Shown here: piece by piece, positions 44,202 through 54,150 of the stretch
Layout of the letters: each line of letters opens with the position of its first letter
Numbering within the stretch: the stretch's first letter is position 1
Assembly: GCF_021568285.1 (NCBI RefSeq)
Contig: NZ_JAKGTQ010000004.1
Span: forward strand, 227,525-291,524
DNA length: 64,000 nucleotides
Direction: 5' to 3'
Source of the DNA: Rheinheimera sp. UJ63
GTDB taxonomy: Bacteria > Pseudomonadota > Gammaproteobacteria > Enterobacterales > Alteromonadaceae
The notes under the pieces: generated by a model
Told to the model about the DNA's origin: nothing
What the model saw: the letters and a program-made list of their open reading frames with translations, nothing else
Database searches by the model: none
Program-made: the position numbers and the translations under genes

Positions 44202-45830
44202 TTACTTATTCAGCGGCTGTGCGCTGGTGGGGAAGTCGATATCAATTGTTACGCCGTTTCCTAATTGACTATCCAGGTAAATATTGCCATTTAAAGCTTG
44301 AGTAACAAGGTTGTAGACCAAGTGCATACCCAAACCGCTGCCCCCCTCTCCGCGCTTAGTGGTAACAAAGGGATCAAAAATACGTTTACGAATATGCTCA
44401 GGCACACCTTTACCATCATCTTTGTAACACAAGTAACAGCGATTTTGGCGCTGCTCGGCACTGATCAGAATATGGCCTTGGCTAGTAGGCTCGTAAGCAT
44501 GAATAAGACTGTTCATAATCAGGTTAATTAAGATTTGGTTGATGGGCCCAGGTTTGCTGATAATAAATAAGTCGTCTGGACATTGCACCGTCAGTTGATG
44601 CGGTGTTTTTTTCAAATGAGGTCTTAATGACAATAACACCTCATTGATCAGCTGTTTTAAATTAAAACGCCGCTGATTTTCGTTGGACTGATCTACCGCT
44701 ACCTGTTTAAAGCTGCTGATCAAACCGGCCGCTCGTTCTAAATTTCGATAAATGATGCCAAGGTTTTCTTTGCTATCAGCCAAAAAGCGTTCTAACTGAT
44801 TAGCCGTGAGTTTTTTATCGGCAAAAGCCCGTTCGATATCTTGAATACGATCTTGCATTAAGGTTGACGCGGTCACGCCTAGCCCGATAGGGGTATTCAC
44901 TTCATGGGCAATGCCCGCCACCATTTGCCCGAGACTGGCCATTTTCTCGGTTTCGACAATTTGCGTTTGATATTTATGTAAGGTTGCGAGGGTGTTCAAT
45001 AACTCTTGATTGGAGGTTTTTAATGCCAGAGTACGCTCAGTCACTGTCTGCTCGAGGTTTTGGTTTAATTGTTTAATTTCTTGCTCGGCGTGTTCGCGTT
45101 TGTGCAGCTCATTTTCAATACGATCCATCATGGTATTAAAGGCCCGGTTTAGCTGATTAAACTCGGTTAATTCGGTGGCTGGGGCACGCACACTGTAGTC
45201 TTTACTGCGTGCGACCTGATGCACTAATGCCAATAAGGTATTAATAGGTTTGGTAAAGTATTTTAAAAGCTTAAATGCCAGAAAAAAGCATAACATCAGC
45301 GCCATGGCGGCAATCAGCAGGTTTATCAGTGTTTGCTGGCGCTGCGAGCTTAACAGTTCTTGGCGGCTGGCTCTTAAATAAACATAACCAAGCAAGTTGT
45401 TATTAAGCATGATGGCTTTGCTTTGTTCCATTAAATCATCATTAACCGCTAGCGTGGTTAAGTGTTCGACTCGATGCTGTTGGGATGGCAAAGCAGCGCT
45501 ATCTGCTTTATTAAAACTGGCAAAAAAATTGAGTTTGTTCTCAGTGGCATCCCATTGATAAATATGGACATATTTAATCATTGGTATCGAGTTTAACGCT
45601 TTTAGGCGTTGTTCTTCTCGTTCTGGATTATGGCTCTGTAAACTGGATTGGGCATTCACCGCAATAATGTTGAGCAAGGAACTGAATTGGTTTTGTTGTT
45701 GCGTGTTTTGTCGCAGGTAATCCAGATAATTCGTCAGAAACAAGGTTAACGCCAACGTAATGCTACAAATCAGCATGACTAACCAAATTAAAGCGGCTTT
45801 CATTGAGGTGGCTCGGGCTTTAACTGTCAT
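44202..45830 (-). CDS. Membrane sensor histidine kinase
   Basis: A histidine kinase of about 543 residues. An N-terminal membrane helix, a periplasmic sensor part of about 130 residues, a second helix, a HAMP segment, a long coiled coil, and a phosphoacceptor region with His309 in AGIAHEVNTPIG, then an HATPase domain (N-box NLIMNSLIHA, GKGVPEH, GEGGSGLGMHLV). The HEVNTP form suggests the class of kinases that often lack a linked regulator. No response regulator is adjacent in the same operon except arcA downstream. The ATG at 45830 is a judgement: the reading frame is open to 45950 but the added residues look non-coding and no site is strong. Confidence 0.85.
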   Translation of the reverse strand: MTVKARATSMKAALIWLVMLICSITLALTLFLTNYLDYLRQNTQQQNQFSSLLNIIAVNAQSSLQSHNPEREEQRLKALNSIPMIKYVHIYQWDATENKLNFFASFNKADSAALPSQQHRVEHLTTLAVNDDLMEQSKAIMLNNNLLGYVYLRASRQELLSSQRQQTLINLLIAAMALMLCFFLAFKLLKYFTKPINTLLALVHQVARSKDYSVRAPATELTEFNQLNRAFNTMMDRIENELHKREHAEQEIKQLNQNLEQTVTERTLALKTSNQELLNTLATLHKYQTQIVETEKMASLGQMVAGIAHEVNTPIGLGVTASTLMQDRIQDIERAFADKKLTANQLERFLADSKENLGIIYRNLERAAGLISSFKQVAVDQSNENQRRFNLKQLINEVLLSLRPHLKKTPHQLTVQCPDDLFIISKPGPINQILINLIMNSLIHAYEPTSQGHILISAEQRQNRCYLCYKDDGKGVPEHIRKRIFDPFVTTKRGEGGSGLGMHLVYNLVTQALNGNIYLDSQLGNGVTIDIDFPTSAQPLNK

Positions 45831-45965
45831 ATTGTAGGCAGGACTTCCTTGTTGACACACTAAACTAGCGTTTGATGCTAAACATATATTGGCTTTTTGC
45901 AAAGAGTTACTGGAAAAATTATTTTCGCGGTTTATAGTAATCACGAGCAATCAGTAAGGAGCGTG

Positions 45966-46367
45966 ATGATGGAACTGTGGCAACATTACAAAAACAGTAT
46001 CTTTTTATGTCATCAACGTTTAGCCACGCATCTTAGCTTTGCCATTGTCAGTGCACAAAACCCCGCAGGAGTAAATGCACCAGCCGTGTACAACCGCTTG
46101 CTGGATAAACAACTGCAAGCACAGCTGCAGCAAACCGGCTTAGCGTATCGCTCGGTTATCGGCTCGGCCCCAGATCGTTCCTTTGAAGAAAGAAGTTGGA
46201 TGGTGTTGTGCGATAAAGTCCAAGCGATTGCACTTGGGAGATTGTTTACGCAAAATGCTATTTTTTGGGTTGATAAGAACGAGCTGTATCTCGTGCCAGT
46301 TTTAATGCAACAGCCAGAAGAGCACTTAGGGGGTTTTGCTAATCGTCTGGTGCTGTTACCGGCTTAA
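45966..46367 (+). CDS. DUF3293-domain protein
   Basis: A 133-residue cytoplasmic protein of the DUF3293 family, a group of small gammaproteobacterial proteins of unknown function. Conserved parts include FAIVSAQNPAG, YRSVIGSAPDRSFEERSW and FTQNAIFWVDKNELYLV. An AAGGAG lies four bases before the ATG at 45966 and seven before the next ATG at 45969; either may start. It runs divergently from the kinase and its stop overlaps the next gene's by four bases. Confidence 0.82.
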   Translation: MMELWQHYKNSIFLCHQRLATHLSFAIVSAQNPAGVNAPAVYNRLLDKQLQAQLQQTGLAYRSVIGSAPDRSFEERSWMVLCDKVQAIALGRLFTQNAIFWVDKNELYLVPVLMQQPEEHLGGFANRLVLLPA

Positions 46368-46681
46368 CGTTCACGTCGTAACACTTGTAATATCGCTTCA
46401 ACCTCAATCGGTAAATCGCTTTGTAATTGCTGCTTTAAACGTAGTTGAGCAAGTCGCGCTTCAGGTGTCGTTGCGGGGGCGAGCAGTGGGCTAAAATCGG
46501 TTACGCAAATACAGCGTACCGCCATTTTATTCACATCGGGCAATTGCACGGCTCGATAAATTTGATGTGGGCAGGCGGTAGTACGCAAACTGGACTGTAA
46601 GCAACTCTTAACCTGCTCAGCCGATAACTCGGCGCTGCAGGCTAAGAGTAACAGTAACAATAATCGTGCTCCAATCGGCAT
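46364..46681 (-). CDS. Small exported protein, possible lipoprotein
   Basis: A 105-residue protein with a strongly hydrophobic N-terminus (MPIGARLLLLLLLAC). The Cys after LLA could be a lipobox cysteine; otherwise a signal peptidase I site near ELSA is possible. Five further features are two CxC-like and spaced cysteines (CLQSS, ACPHQ, RCICV) that suggest disulfides. I do not recognise the family. It overlaps the converging DUF3293 stop by four bases and follows rsmC on the same strand by 14 bases, so it is probably cotranscribed with it. Confidence 0.65.
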   Translation of the reverse strand: MPIGARLLLLLLLACSAELSAEQVKSCLQSSLRTTACPHQIYRAVQLPDVNKMAVRCICVTDFSPLLAPATTPEARLAQLRLKQQLQSDLPIEVEAILQVLRRER

Positions 46682-46695
46682 AATTAACCTTTAAA

Positions 46696-47703
46696 TTAAT
46701 GCTTTACCACTTGGTATATCACAAAACCATGGCGTTTCGCCAGAACGTTAACTTTACCAAAGGCTTGTTCAAACAGTTGCTGATAAGCTAAGTGGTTATT
46801 GGCCACTACCGTCAGCGTTCCGCCTTTTTGCAGGCGTTGTACGCTTTGACTGATCAAGGCTTCGCTGATGCTGTAATCGGTTTTAATCCCAGTATGAAAC
46901 GGCGGGTTGCTGACAATATGTTTAAAGGTTAAGGGCTGTGCCGGCAAACCATCTGCCGCGACCACTTCGCCTTTTAAACCATTCGCTTTTAACGTCGCAA
47001 CCGTTGCCTTTACGGCTAACGCGGAGATGTCAGAGCAGTATAATTCAATGGCCGGTGCCTGCTGTTTTAAATAGGCACCAATAATGCCGGCACCACAAGC
47101 AAAGTCGAGCACCATGCCATCTTGAATATGCGCTACATGTTCAAGTAGCAATGCCGTGCCTTTATCCAGTTTGCCATGATTAAACACGCCGGGTAGCGAA
47201 CACACCTTAAGGGGGCTATTAGCTAAGGTAAGTGAGAACTCACTTAGCCGGTTTGCAGGAAGAGAATCAAGCGCCCCGCTTAATGAAAACCATAAACAAT
47301 GCTTGGCATTATCTAATTTGTGCGCATGCAAACCCAATTTCTCGGCGTGCGTGACCAGACTTTTAATACCGCCTTTATTATCACCCACTAAGAATAGCTG
47401 TGCGTCCGCGGCTAAAGCGCCGCTAATTAATTGCAGGGTGCCCGCCAGTTGCTCTTTGCTTTTGGGGTAGAAAAGCACCACGGTATTAAATTGTTCTGTA
47501 AACTTCGGCTCGGCGCTAAAGTAAACGTTTTTAGCTGCGCGTTGCCATTGATGATTGACCGCCGCATCAGTGGTAAAACAGCTGAACGAAGACAGTTCGT
47601 GCAACTGATGCGACAGTAGGTCGGCTTCAGGCTCAACAAAAAGAACAGCGCCAGTTAAATCGGCGAGGTTACGTAAAATCAGCTGACTGGTGTTAGCAAG
47701 CAT
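46696..47703 (-). CDS. rsmC: 16S rRNA (guanine-1207-N2)-methyltransferase
   Basis: A 335-residue two-domain protein that methylates G1207 of 16S rRNA. The C-terminal catalytic half has the S-adenosylmethionine loop DFACGAGIIGAYL and the N6/N2-amine signature SNPPFHTG; the N-terminal half is the degenerate duplicated domain. Length is close to the E. coli enzyme. Its start overlaps the stop of trmB by one base. Confidence 0.94.
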   Translation of the reverse strand: MLANTSQLILRNLADLTGAVLFVEPEADLLSHQLHELSSFSCFTTDAAVNHQWQRAAKNVYFSAEPKFTEQFNTVVLFYPKSKEQLAGTLQLISGALAADAQLFLVGDNKGGIKSLVTHAEKLGLHAHKLDNAKHCLWFSLSGALDSLPANRLSEFSLTLANSPLKVCSLPGVFNHGKLDKGTALLLEHVAHIQDGMVLDFACGAGIIGAYLKQQAPAIELYCSDISALAVKATVATLKANGLKGEVVAADGLPAQPLTFKHIVSNPPFHTGIKTDYSISEALISQSVQRLQKGGTLTVVANNHLAYQQLFEQAFGKVNVLAKRHGFVIYQVVKH

Positions 47704-48440
47704 TAACTTATCCTTTTAAACATAAGATCCCAAACACCATGCCCAAGTTTCTGCCCACGTTGTTCAAATTTGGTCAGCGGGCGATGTTCTGGTCGCTCGA
47801 CATAGTTATTGCTCGCCGATAAATTAGTAAATCCCTCGGCATGTTGCATGACTTCAAGCATATGCTCAGCGTAGTTTTCCCAATCGGTGGCCATATGAAA
47901 CACGCCACCTATTTTCAGTTTACTGCGCAGTGCTTGCACGAATTCAGCTTGAACAATGCGACGCTTGTGATGGCGTTTTTTATGCCATGGATCGGGGAAA
48001 AACAGCTGCACGGTATCCAGGCTTTGCTCTGGGATCATATGCGCTAAAACCTCTACCGCATCATGCTCAAATACTTTTAAGTTTTTAACTTGTTGTGTTA
48101 CCGCTTCTGATAAACAAGCGCCCACACCAGGCCGATGCACTTCAATGCCGATAAAATCATGATCGGTCGCCGCTTGCGCCATCGCCACCAGCGATTTACC
48201 CATACCAAAACCGATTTCAAGTACTCGTGGCGCTGAGCGCGCAAACACTTGGTCAAGGTCAAGTAAACTGGGTTGATAATCAATGCCGTATTCTGACCAA
48301 TAGTTATCTAGAGCATGTTGCTGACCTTTAGTTAGGCGGCCTTCACGCAGCACAAAAGAGCGGATCCGTCGCAGATAGGGGGTTTCAGTTGATGGCGATG
48401 CATTTTGCTCGCGCTGCGCGTTGTTGTCCTCTGTGCTCAT
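47703..48440 (-). CDS. trmB: tRNA (guanine-N7-)-methyltransferase
   Basis: A 245-residue enzyme that makes m7G46 in tRNA. Key motifs are [21 protein letters not shown] and [15 protein letters not shown], with TKFEQRG at the C-terminus. It is the first of a trmB-rsmC-small exported protein string, with a one-base overlap to rsmC. It is divergent from mutY, an arrangement also seen in related bacteria. Confidence 0.96.
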   Translation of the reverse strand: MSTEDNNAQREQNASPSTETPYLRRIRSFVLREGRLTKGQQHALDNYWSEYGIDYQPSLLDLDQVFARSAPRVLEIGFGMGKSLVAMAQAATDHDFIGIEVHRPGVGACLSEAVTQQVKNLKVFEHDAVEVLAHMIPEQSLDTVQLFFPDPWHKKRHHKRRIVQAEFVQALRSKLKIGGVFHMATDWENYAEHMLEVMQHAEGFTNLSASNNYVERPEHRPLTKFEQRGQKLGHGVWDLMFKRIS

Positions 48441-48582
48441 TTTTTGCTCCGTACACTAAATGGGGGCGTATTATCCTTGGAATAGCCTTCAAGCTCAACC
48501 TAATAAAATAGCGCTGATCTGCTACACTGCGCCGCAGCATAATTAGGCGGCGCATAGCAAGCGGTTTTGAGGAGAATAAATA

Positions 48583-49641
48583 GTGCAGTACGCAACGTGG
48601 TTTGCCGAGCAATTGGTGCATTGGCAACGGCAACATGGTCGCAATAACTTGCCATGGCAAGTGCAAAAAAGCCCTTATAAAACCTGGCTATCGGAAGTGA
48701 TGTTGCAACAAACACAGGTAGCAACGGTGATCCCGTATTTTGAACGTTTTGTGCAGCGTTTCCCTGATATTCAAAGCTTGGCGCAAGCGCCGATTGACGA
48801 AGTGTTACATCTGTGGACTGGCTTAGGTTATTACGCTCGAGCCCGCAATCTGCATAAAGCGGCGGTTGAAATTGTTATCGCGCATGCGGGGCAATTCCCT
48901 ACTGATTTCGAGCAGATTGTTGCATTGCCTGGCATTGGGCGTTCTACGGCGGGCGCCATCTTATCGCTGGCGCTGGGTCAGCATTACCCCATTTTAGATG
49001 GTAACTGTAAAAGAGTCTTAGCGCGTTTCGCCGGTATTGCCGGCTGGCCAGGACAAAAACAGGTAGAGCAACAACTTTGGCAGTTGGCAGAGCAATTGAC
49101 CCCAGCCGACACTTTTGCTGAATTTAACCAGGGTATGATGGATTTGGGCGCCTCACTTTGTAGTCGCAGTAAACCTCGCTGCGCCGAGTGCCCACTGCAA
49201 CGACATTGTTTGGCGGCATTACAAGGTGATCAAGCCTTGTATCCGGGCAAAAAACCGAAAAAAACCATACCCGAGAAGCAAAGTTTTTGGTTGCTATTAC
49301 AACATCAGCAGCAAGTTTATATGTTGCAGCGCCCAGCTAGTGGTTTGTGGGGCGGCTTATTTGGTTTTCTAGAGTTTAACAGTGCCGAGTTACGTGATGA
49401 GTATCTTGCACTGCAAGGTTTAGCCGCAATGCCACAGCATGAGTTGGCCGGGTTTCGGCATACTTTTAGCCATTTTCATTTATGGATCCAACCCATACTG
49501 CTCAAGCTTGAGCGCTTACCCGCAATGGTACAGGAGCAATCTACAGCAACTTGGTTTACAATAGACCCCATACCTGAGGTTGGCTTGTCTGCTCCGGCAA
49601 AACAACTGCTGCAGCAACTCGCTGTGTATTCGCCTGATTAA
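48583..49641 (+). CDS. mutY: Adenine DNA glycosylase
   Basis: A 352-residue base-excision repair enzyme that removes adenine mispaired with 8-oxoguanine. Glu38 ([10 protein letters not shown]) and Asp139 (LDGNCKRV) match the catalytic pair E37/D138 of E. coli. The helix-hairpin-helix [12 protein letters not shown], the 4Fe-4S cysteines (C-x6-C-x2-C-x5-C within [17 protein letters not shown]) and the C-terminal Nudix-like domain are all present. The GTG start at 48583 has GAGGAG eight bases before it. yggX follows by 12 bases. Confidence 0.97.
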   Translation: MQYATWFAEQLVHWQRQHGRNNLPWQVQKSPYKTWLSEVMLQQTQVATVIPYFERFVQRFPDIQSLAQAPIDEVLHLWTGLGYYARARNLHKAAVEIVIAHAGQFPTDFEQIVALPGIGRSTAGAILSLALGQHYPILDGNCKRVLARFAGIAGWPGQKQVEQQLWQLAEQLTPADTFAEFNQGMMDLGASLCSRSKPRCAECPLQRHCLAALQGDQALYPGKKPKKTIPEKQSFWLLLQHQQQVYMLQRPASGLWGGLFGFLEFNSAELRDEYLALQGLAAMPQHELAGFRHTFSHFHLWIQPILLKLERLPAMVQEQSTATWFTIDPIPEVGLSAPAKQLLQQLAVYSPD

Positions 49642-49653
49642 GGAAATGAGTTT

Positions 49654-49920
49654 ATGAGTCGTACGGTTTATTGTCAGTTTTTGAAAAAAGAAGCACCGGG
49701 TTTAGATTTTCAGTTCTACCCAGGTGAATTAGGCAAAAGAGTCTTTGATAACATCAGTAAAGAAGCCTGGGCGCAATGGCAAACCAAGCAAGTGATGCTG
49801 ATTAACGAAAAAAAATTAAATATGATGAACGTTGAACACCGTAAACTGTTAGAAGAGCAAATGATTGCTTTTTTATTTGAGGGTCAAGACGTTGAGATTG
49901 AAGGCTACAAACCGCAGTAA
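49654..49920 (+). CDS. yggX: Probable Fe(2+)-trafficking protein YggX
   Basis: An 88-residue cytoplasmic protein with the family's Cys7 ([10 protein letters not shown]) and the [14 protein letters not shown] segment. YggX homologues protect Fe-S clusters during oxidative stress, fitting its place 12 bases after mutY, itself an Fe-S enzyme; the pair is an operon in E. coli too. AAGGAA precedes the ATG. Confidence 0.96.
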   Translation: MSRTVYCQFLKKEAPGLDFQFYPGELGKRVFDNISKEAWAQWQTKQVMLINEKKLNMMNVEHRKLLEEQMIAFLFEGQDVEIEGYKPQ

Positions 49921-49988
49921 TCACCGTGCTAAACCGCATTGCTGCTTAGCGTGAACTTGCCTGATGACTAATTAATGAATGGATTTTT

Positions 49989-50927
49989 ATGGCTCGCCGT
50001 CTGCCACCGCTTAACGCTTTAAAGGCATTTGAAACTGCCGCCCGGCATCTTAGTTTTACCAAGGCGGCAGAGGAAATGTATGTCACTCAGGCTGCGATTA
50101 GTCATCAAATTAAAGCGCTTGAAGATCATCTTGGGCTGAAACTTTTTATGCGTAAAAACCGCTCTTTACTCTTAACGGAAGAAGGGCAGAGTTATTTTTT
50201 AGACATTAAAGAGATTTTCCTACAATTACACGACGCCACTGAAAAGCTGTTAGCGCGTGGTGCCAAAGGCGCGTTAACGGTTAGCTTGCAGCCAAGCTTT
50301 GCTATTCAATGGTTAGTGCCGCGTTTGAACCAGTTTAGCGAGTTGCACCCTGATATCGATGTGCGTATTAAAGCGGTTGATTTAGACGAAGGCTCTTTGA
50401 CCGATGATGTCGATGTCGCGATTTATTATGGCCGTGGCAATTGGCGTAATCTGGTGGCCGAAAAGCTGCATACCGAATACTTATTACCGGTATGTTCACC
50501 GCTGTTACTTAACGGCAGTAAGCCATTACTTGAGCCAGACGATTTACGCTTTCATAACTTATTGCATGATGGCTCTCGCCGCGCTTGGAAATCGTGGTTT
50601 TCAAGCCAAGGCTTTAAAAACTTTAACGTGAATCAAGGGCCTATTTTCAGTCACTCGTCGATGGTGCTGCAGGCTGCTATTCATGGTCAAGGTGTTGCCT
50701 TGGCACATAATGTGTTAGCGCGACCCGACATCACTTCTGGCCGATTGTTTGTGCCGTTTAATCATGTATTGATCAGCAAAGACTCGTACTACTTAGTGCA
50801 TCGTGAAAGCCAAACCGAATTGGGGAAAATTGCCGCGTTTCGTCAATGGATGCTTGATATGGTGTTGGCCGAGCAAGCCGATTTTACCGAGCAGCATTTT
50901 ACCAATGCGGTAGCGCTGGATGAGTAA
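49989..50927 (+). CDS. gcvA: LysR-family regulator GcvA
   Basis: A 312-residue transcription factor. The N-terminal MARRLPPLNALKAFETAA and winged helix SFTKAAEEMYVTQAAISHQ agree with GcvA, the regulator of the glycine cleavage system, and the gene order gcvA-(hydrolase)-DUF423-rlmM parallels E. coli gcvA-ygdD-rlmM. No gcv operon is in the window, so the target is inferred. Its last eight bases overlap the hydrolase gene. Confidence 0.88.
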   Translation: MARRLPPLNALKAFETAARHLSFTKAAEEMYVTQAAISHQIKALEDHLGLKLFMRKNRSLLLTEEGQSYFLDIKEIFLQLHDATEKLLARGAKGALTVSLQPSFAIQWLVPRLNQFSELHPDIDVRIKAVDLDEGSLTDDVDVAIYYGRGNWRNLVAEKLHTEYLLPVCSPLLLNGSKPLLEPDDLRFHNLLHDGSRRAWKSWFSSQGFKNFNVNQGPIFSHSSMVLQAAIHGQGVALAHNVLARPDITSGRLFVPFNHVLISKDSYYLVHRESQTELGKIAAFRQWMLDMVLAEQADFTEQHFTNAVALDE

Positions 50928-51540
50928 AACAGCGGTAAAGTTGTTATTAGCACATGGGGCGGGGGCATCTTGTCACAGCGACTTTATGCAGCAACTGTGT
51001 TCAGCGCTCTTTGCAGAGCAAATTGAAGTAAGCTTATTTCATTTTGGTTATATGCAAACTCGACTAGACGGTGGCAGTCGACGGCCGCCGCCCAAAGCCA
51101 CTTTGTTGCAACCTGAATTAATGGCGGCATTACAGCAGTTTACCCGCGATGGTCAGCCTTGTTTTATTGCGGGTAAGTCAATGGGAGGGCGTATTGCCTC
51201 TATGTTAGCGGCAGATCCAGAGGCTACGGCAATGTTGGCGGGCTGCTTTGTTTATGGTTATCCGTTTCATGCGCCGGGTAAAAGTGTTTGGCGAACGGCG
51301 CATTTTAGTCAACTGACTGTCCCCTTAGTGATTTTGCAAGGCGAACGCGACCCTTTTGGCAAGCGAAATGAGGTGGCCGCTAAACATTGGCCTGGCGTAG
51401 TTCTGCACTGGTTAAACAGTGGCGACCATGATTTTAAACCGTTAAAAAGCAGTGGTCAGTCGCAAGCTTCGCTTATTATTGAAGCGGCTAGCATTACTCG
51501 AAGGTACATTGATGCAATTTTGGATGAAACTCAGCCGTAG
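50920..51540 (+). CDS. Alpha/beta-hydrolase (Tex30-like)
   Basis: A 206-residue alpha/beta-hydrolase of the KANL3/Tex30 type. The nucleophile Ser is in GKSMGGR, the acid is in LQGERDPFG and the His is in SGDHDF. Substrate unknown. It overlaps gcvA by eight bases and the DUF423 gene by 29 bases, so all are likely translated in a coupled way. Confidence 0.85.
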   Translation: MSKTAVKLLLAHGAGASCHSDFMQQLCSALFAEQIEVSLFHFGYMQTRLDGGSRRPPPKATLLQPELMAALQQFTRDGQPCFIAGKSMGGRIASMLAADPEATAMLAGCFVYGYPFHAPGKSVWRTAHFSQLTVPLVILQGERDPFGKRNEVAAKHWPGVVLHWLNSGDHDFKPLKSSGQSQASLIIEAASITRRYIDAILDETQP

Positions 51541-51883
51541 TTTAGCGGCATTATATGGTGCGGCGGTGGTGGCTTTAGCGGCTTTGCTGATGCATTTATG
51601 GCAAAGCGCACTGCCACCCGATGCGGCAACACGTATCGTGATTGCCTTGGCATTACTGGCGTTGCATAGCTTAGCTTTGCTGCAACTAGATAGTAAAACC
51701 GGCAGTCGCTTATTAGCCTTAACCGCAGCGTTATGGCAGCTGGGAATTTGGTTATTTTGTTGGACGTTACTTGCCGGGGCTTTGCAATTACCCGGTTATT
51801 TTTCTGCTTTGGCGCCATTAGGCGGTCAAAGTTTTATTTTAGGCTGGCTGGTTTTGGCAATCGCCAACTGGCGCAGGGATTAA
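51512..51883 (+). CDS. DUF423 (YgdD-like) membrane protein
   Basis: A 123-residue inner-membrane protein with about four helices, matching the DUF423 family (E. coli YgdD) in length and in patterns such as LYGAAVVALAALLMH and GGQSFILGWLVLAIA. The start at 51512 has GAAGG seven bases before it; the open frame upstream lies within the hydrolase gene. rlmM starts four bases after its stop. Confidence 0.85.
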   Translation: MQFWMKLSRSLAALYGAAVVALAALLMHLWQSALPPDAATRIVIALALLALHSLALLQLDSKTGSRLLALTAALWQLGIWLFCWTLLAGALQLPGYFSALAPLGGQSFILGWLVLAIANWRRD

Positions 51884-51886
51884 TCA

Positions 51887-52966
51887 ATGAAACAGTTAAT
51901 GCTTTATTGTCGTGCAGGTTTTGAGAAAGAATGTGCGGCAGAAATTCAAGATCAGGCAGCAGCCTTTAACGTCTTTGGCTTTTGTAAATTAAAAGCCAAT
52001 AGCGCTTTTGTTATTTTCGAGGCTTACGACGCAGACAGTTTACGAGCGTTTTATCGTGATTTTGACTTTCGTGACTTTATCTTTATCCGTCAATGGATCC
52101 TGTTATTGGCCGAGCCCTTAACCTTACCGGCAACCGATCGTATTGCACCGGTGTTAGAAGCCGCTTTAGCTCAAGAAGTAACCAGTTGCGGTGAGCTACG
52201 GGTGGAATTTCCAGATACCAATGATGGTAAAACCTTGTCGACGTTAGCGCGTAAATTTACGGTACCTTTGCGTCAAGCTTTACGCCAAGCGGGCGTGATG
52301 TTACCCAAAGAGCAAAAGCGTGCTGCAGTGCTGCATTTGTTTTTAATATCAGGTAACGAAGGCTATTTGGGCCTGTCTTACCCAGAGAATAACTCTCCGT
52401 TAGAAAACGGCATTCTACGCTTAAAGTTTCCAGCAGAGGCGCCCAGTCGCAGTACCTTAAAACTAGAAGAAGCGTTTTTGAGTTTTATTCCGCGCGATGA
52501 ATGGGAGACCCGTTTAGCGCCGGGCATGAATGCGGTAGATTTAGGCGCAAGCCCAGGAGGTTGGACTTACCAATTAGTCAAACGCAGCATGATGGTTACG
52601 GCTATTGATAACGGTCCGATGGCGGATTCATTAATGGACACCGGGCAAGTTAAACACCAGACGGTGGATGGCTTTAAATTTGAACCGAAGAAACGTAATG
52701 TCTATTGGTTGGTTTGCGACATGATTGAACAACCACAGCGGGTTGCTCCTTTAATTGCGTCGTGGTTAGTGAAAGGCTGGTGTCAGGAAACGATCTTTAA
52801 CTTAAAATTGCCGATGAAACGCCGTTACGAAACGGTCAAAGAAGTCCTTGCTGATTTTGAACAGATTTTACAGCAGGCCGGTTTAGGTTACGAGTTACAA
52901 GTAAAACACTTGTACCATGACCGAGAAGAAGTCACAGTACATGTGTTGTCGTTGGCTAAGCGTTAA
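51887..52966 (+). CDS. rlmM: 23S rRNA (cytidine-2498-2'-O)-methyltransferase
   Basis: A 359-residue enzyme that methylates the ribose of C2498 of 23S rRNA. A THUMP-like N-terminal region precedes the catalytic domain with DLGASPGGWTYQLVKR and the K-D-K-E residues in the LVCDMIEQP and NLKLPMKRRYE segments. Length matches E. coli RlmM. It ends the gcvA-hydrolase-DUF423-rlmM string and overlaps the converging gene's stop by four bases. Confidence 0.96.
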   Translation: MKQLMLYCRAGFEKECAAEIQDQAAAFNVFGFCKLKANSAFVIFEAYDADSLRAFYRDFDFRDFIFIRQWILLLAEPLTLPATDRIAPVLEAALAQEVTSCGELRVEFPDTNDGKTLSTLARKFTVPLRQALRQAGVMLPKEQKRAAVLHLFLISGNEGYLGLSYPENNSPLENGILRLKFPAEAPSRSTLKLEEAFLSFIPRDEWETRLAPGMNAVDLGASPGGWTYQLVKRSMMVTAIDNGPMADSLMDTGQVKHQTVDGFKFEPKKRNVYWLVCDMIEQPQRVAPLIASWLVKGWCQETIFNLKLPMKRRYETVKEVLADFEQILQQAGLGYELQVKHLYHDREEVTVHVLSLAKR

Positions 52967-54150
52967 TTCGCGGTAAGTTCGAGTTCCAGCCAGACTAAAC
53001 GATGGTCTGAGCTGGCTTCTCGGGTGCCAATTAGATAATAATCAGCGGTATCTTTTGCGGGCCAAAATACACCTGCGTCTTTAATGTTAAATCCCTGCTT
53101 CGATGGTAAAACATAATCAGCACGCATCCGCCAACTGGCAGTGTGACTTGCCGCAAATTCACGATCTGGGCTGTGCTCTAACCCACCTGCACTTTGTGGC
53201 ACCACGCTATTGTTAACGCTCGGGTGGCTTGTTAAGCCCGCAATGCCGGTTAATAAGGCATCCCCTTCGCCTTCGGCTGAGGCATTTAAATCACCCAAGA
53301 TCACAAAGGGTTGCTGTTGTGCAATACCACCGAGCTGTCCTTGATCATCGTAAATATAACCTGAAGTCTCAGCGGATAGATAATCAGTCCAGAAGCGAAT
53401 TTCGTCGTGATTACGTTTGCCATTGCGATTTTCCGGGCCGTCAAAAACAGGGGGCGTAGGGTGACTGATCAGCAAATGCACCGTTTTGCCGCCCACTAAC
53501 ACCGGCACATCCCAATGTGACTTTGATGATAACGGAAACTCTTGCCAAGCTTCTTTACTATACCAAGGCTTGCCATCCGCTTGTAACGTGGGCAAATGTT
53601 GTGGCATGTCTTTCCATTTGAAATGCTGAAATGTGCGCACTTGCTCAGTAACGATAGGGTATTTAGACAACAAGACCATGCCATATTGTCCGGGATAAAA
53701 ACCAAAGCCCCAAGCATCGTTGCCAACCCCAGTCGCTTTACCGTTGTTATCCAAATCATAAGGGCTGGGTTGGCCGGTATTAACGGTATGGTAATAAAAG
53801 TAGGGATAATCGATAGCTTTACTACCGGCTTGAGCTTGCTGCAGATAATTATTGATAAACGCCTGCACGCCTTGCTCAGGATCGGCAATATAGTCAAATT
53901 CATTGAGTAACAGGATATCAGGCCTGACGCGCTGAATAATCGCCGCAATGTTTTTTACTTGCGGATGATTTTTGCTGGCGAGCACATCCATTAATACCTC
54001 TGGGCTGCCTTTTTCACCCTTTTTCAGATAATTGTCGGCTTCCATACTGACATTAAAGGTGGCAACTTTCAGCGTTTGTTGTGCTAAGAGTGAGCTGGGT
54101 AGCATAGTGAACATCGCCATAATAAAAACATTAATTACATTTATATGCAT
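52963..54150 (-). CDS. Exported endonuclease/exonuclease/phosphatase-family protein
   Basis: A 395-residue protein with a signal peptide (about residues 1-23, ending LLAQ) and an EEP-superfamily domain. Metal-binding and catalytic residues can be seen: ATFNVS, LLNEFD, GDLNAS and SDHRLVW, with His in LLISHPTPP. Many such proteins act on phosphodiesters outside the cell. The ATG at 54150 has AGGT seven bases before it. It is divergent from the TonB-dependent receptor and could release substrate for the nucleoside genes that follow (inference). Confidence 0.83.
   Translation of the reverse strand: MHINVINVFIMAMFTMLPSSLLAQQTLKVATFNVSMEADNYLKKGEKGSPEVLMDVLASKNHPQVKNIAAIIQRVRPDILLLNEFDYIADPEQGVQAFINNYLQQAQAGSKAIDYPYFYYHTVNTGQPSPYDLDNNGKATGVGNDAWGFGFYPGQYGMVLLSKYPIVTEQVRTFQHFKWKDMPQHLPTLQADGKPWYSKEAWQEFPLSSKSHWDVPVLVGGKTVHLLISHPTPPVFDGPENRNGKRNHDEIRFWTDYLSAETSGYIYDDQGQLGGIAQQQPFVILGDLNASAEGEGDALLTGIAGLTSHPSVNNSVVPQSAGGLEHSPDREFAASHTASWRMRADYVLPSKQGFNIKDAGVFWPAKDTADYYLIGTREASSDHRLVWLELELTAN

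Noticed and set aside
49921..49988. A glycine riboswitch before gcvA
   Set aside because: The gap is only 68 bases and lacks the expected aptamer motifs.
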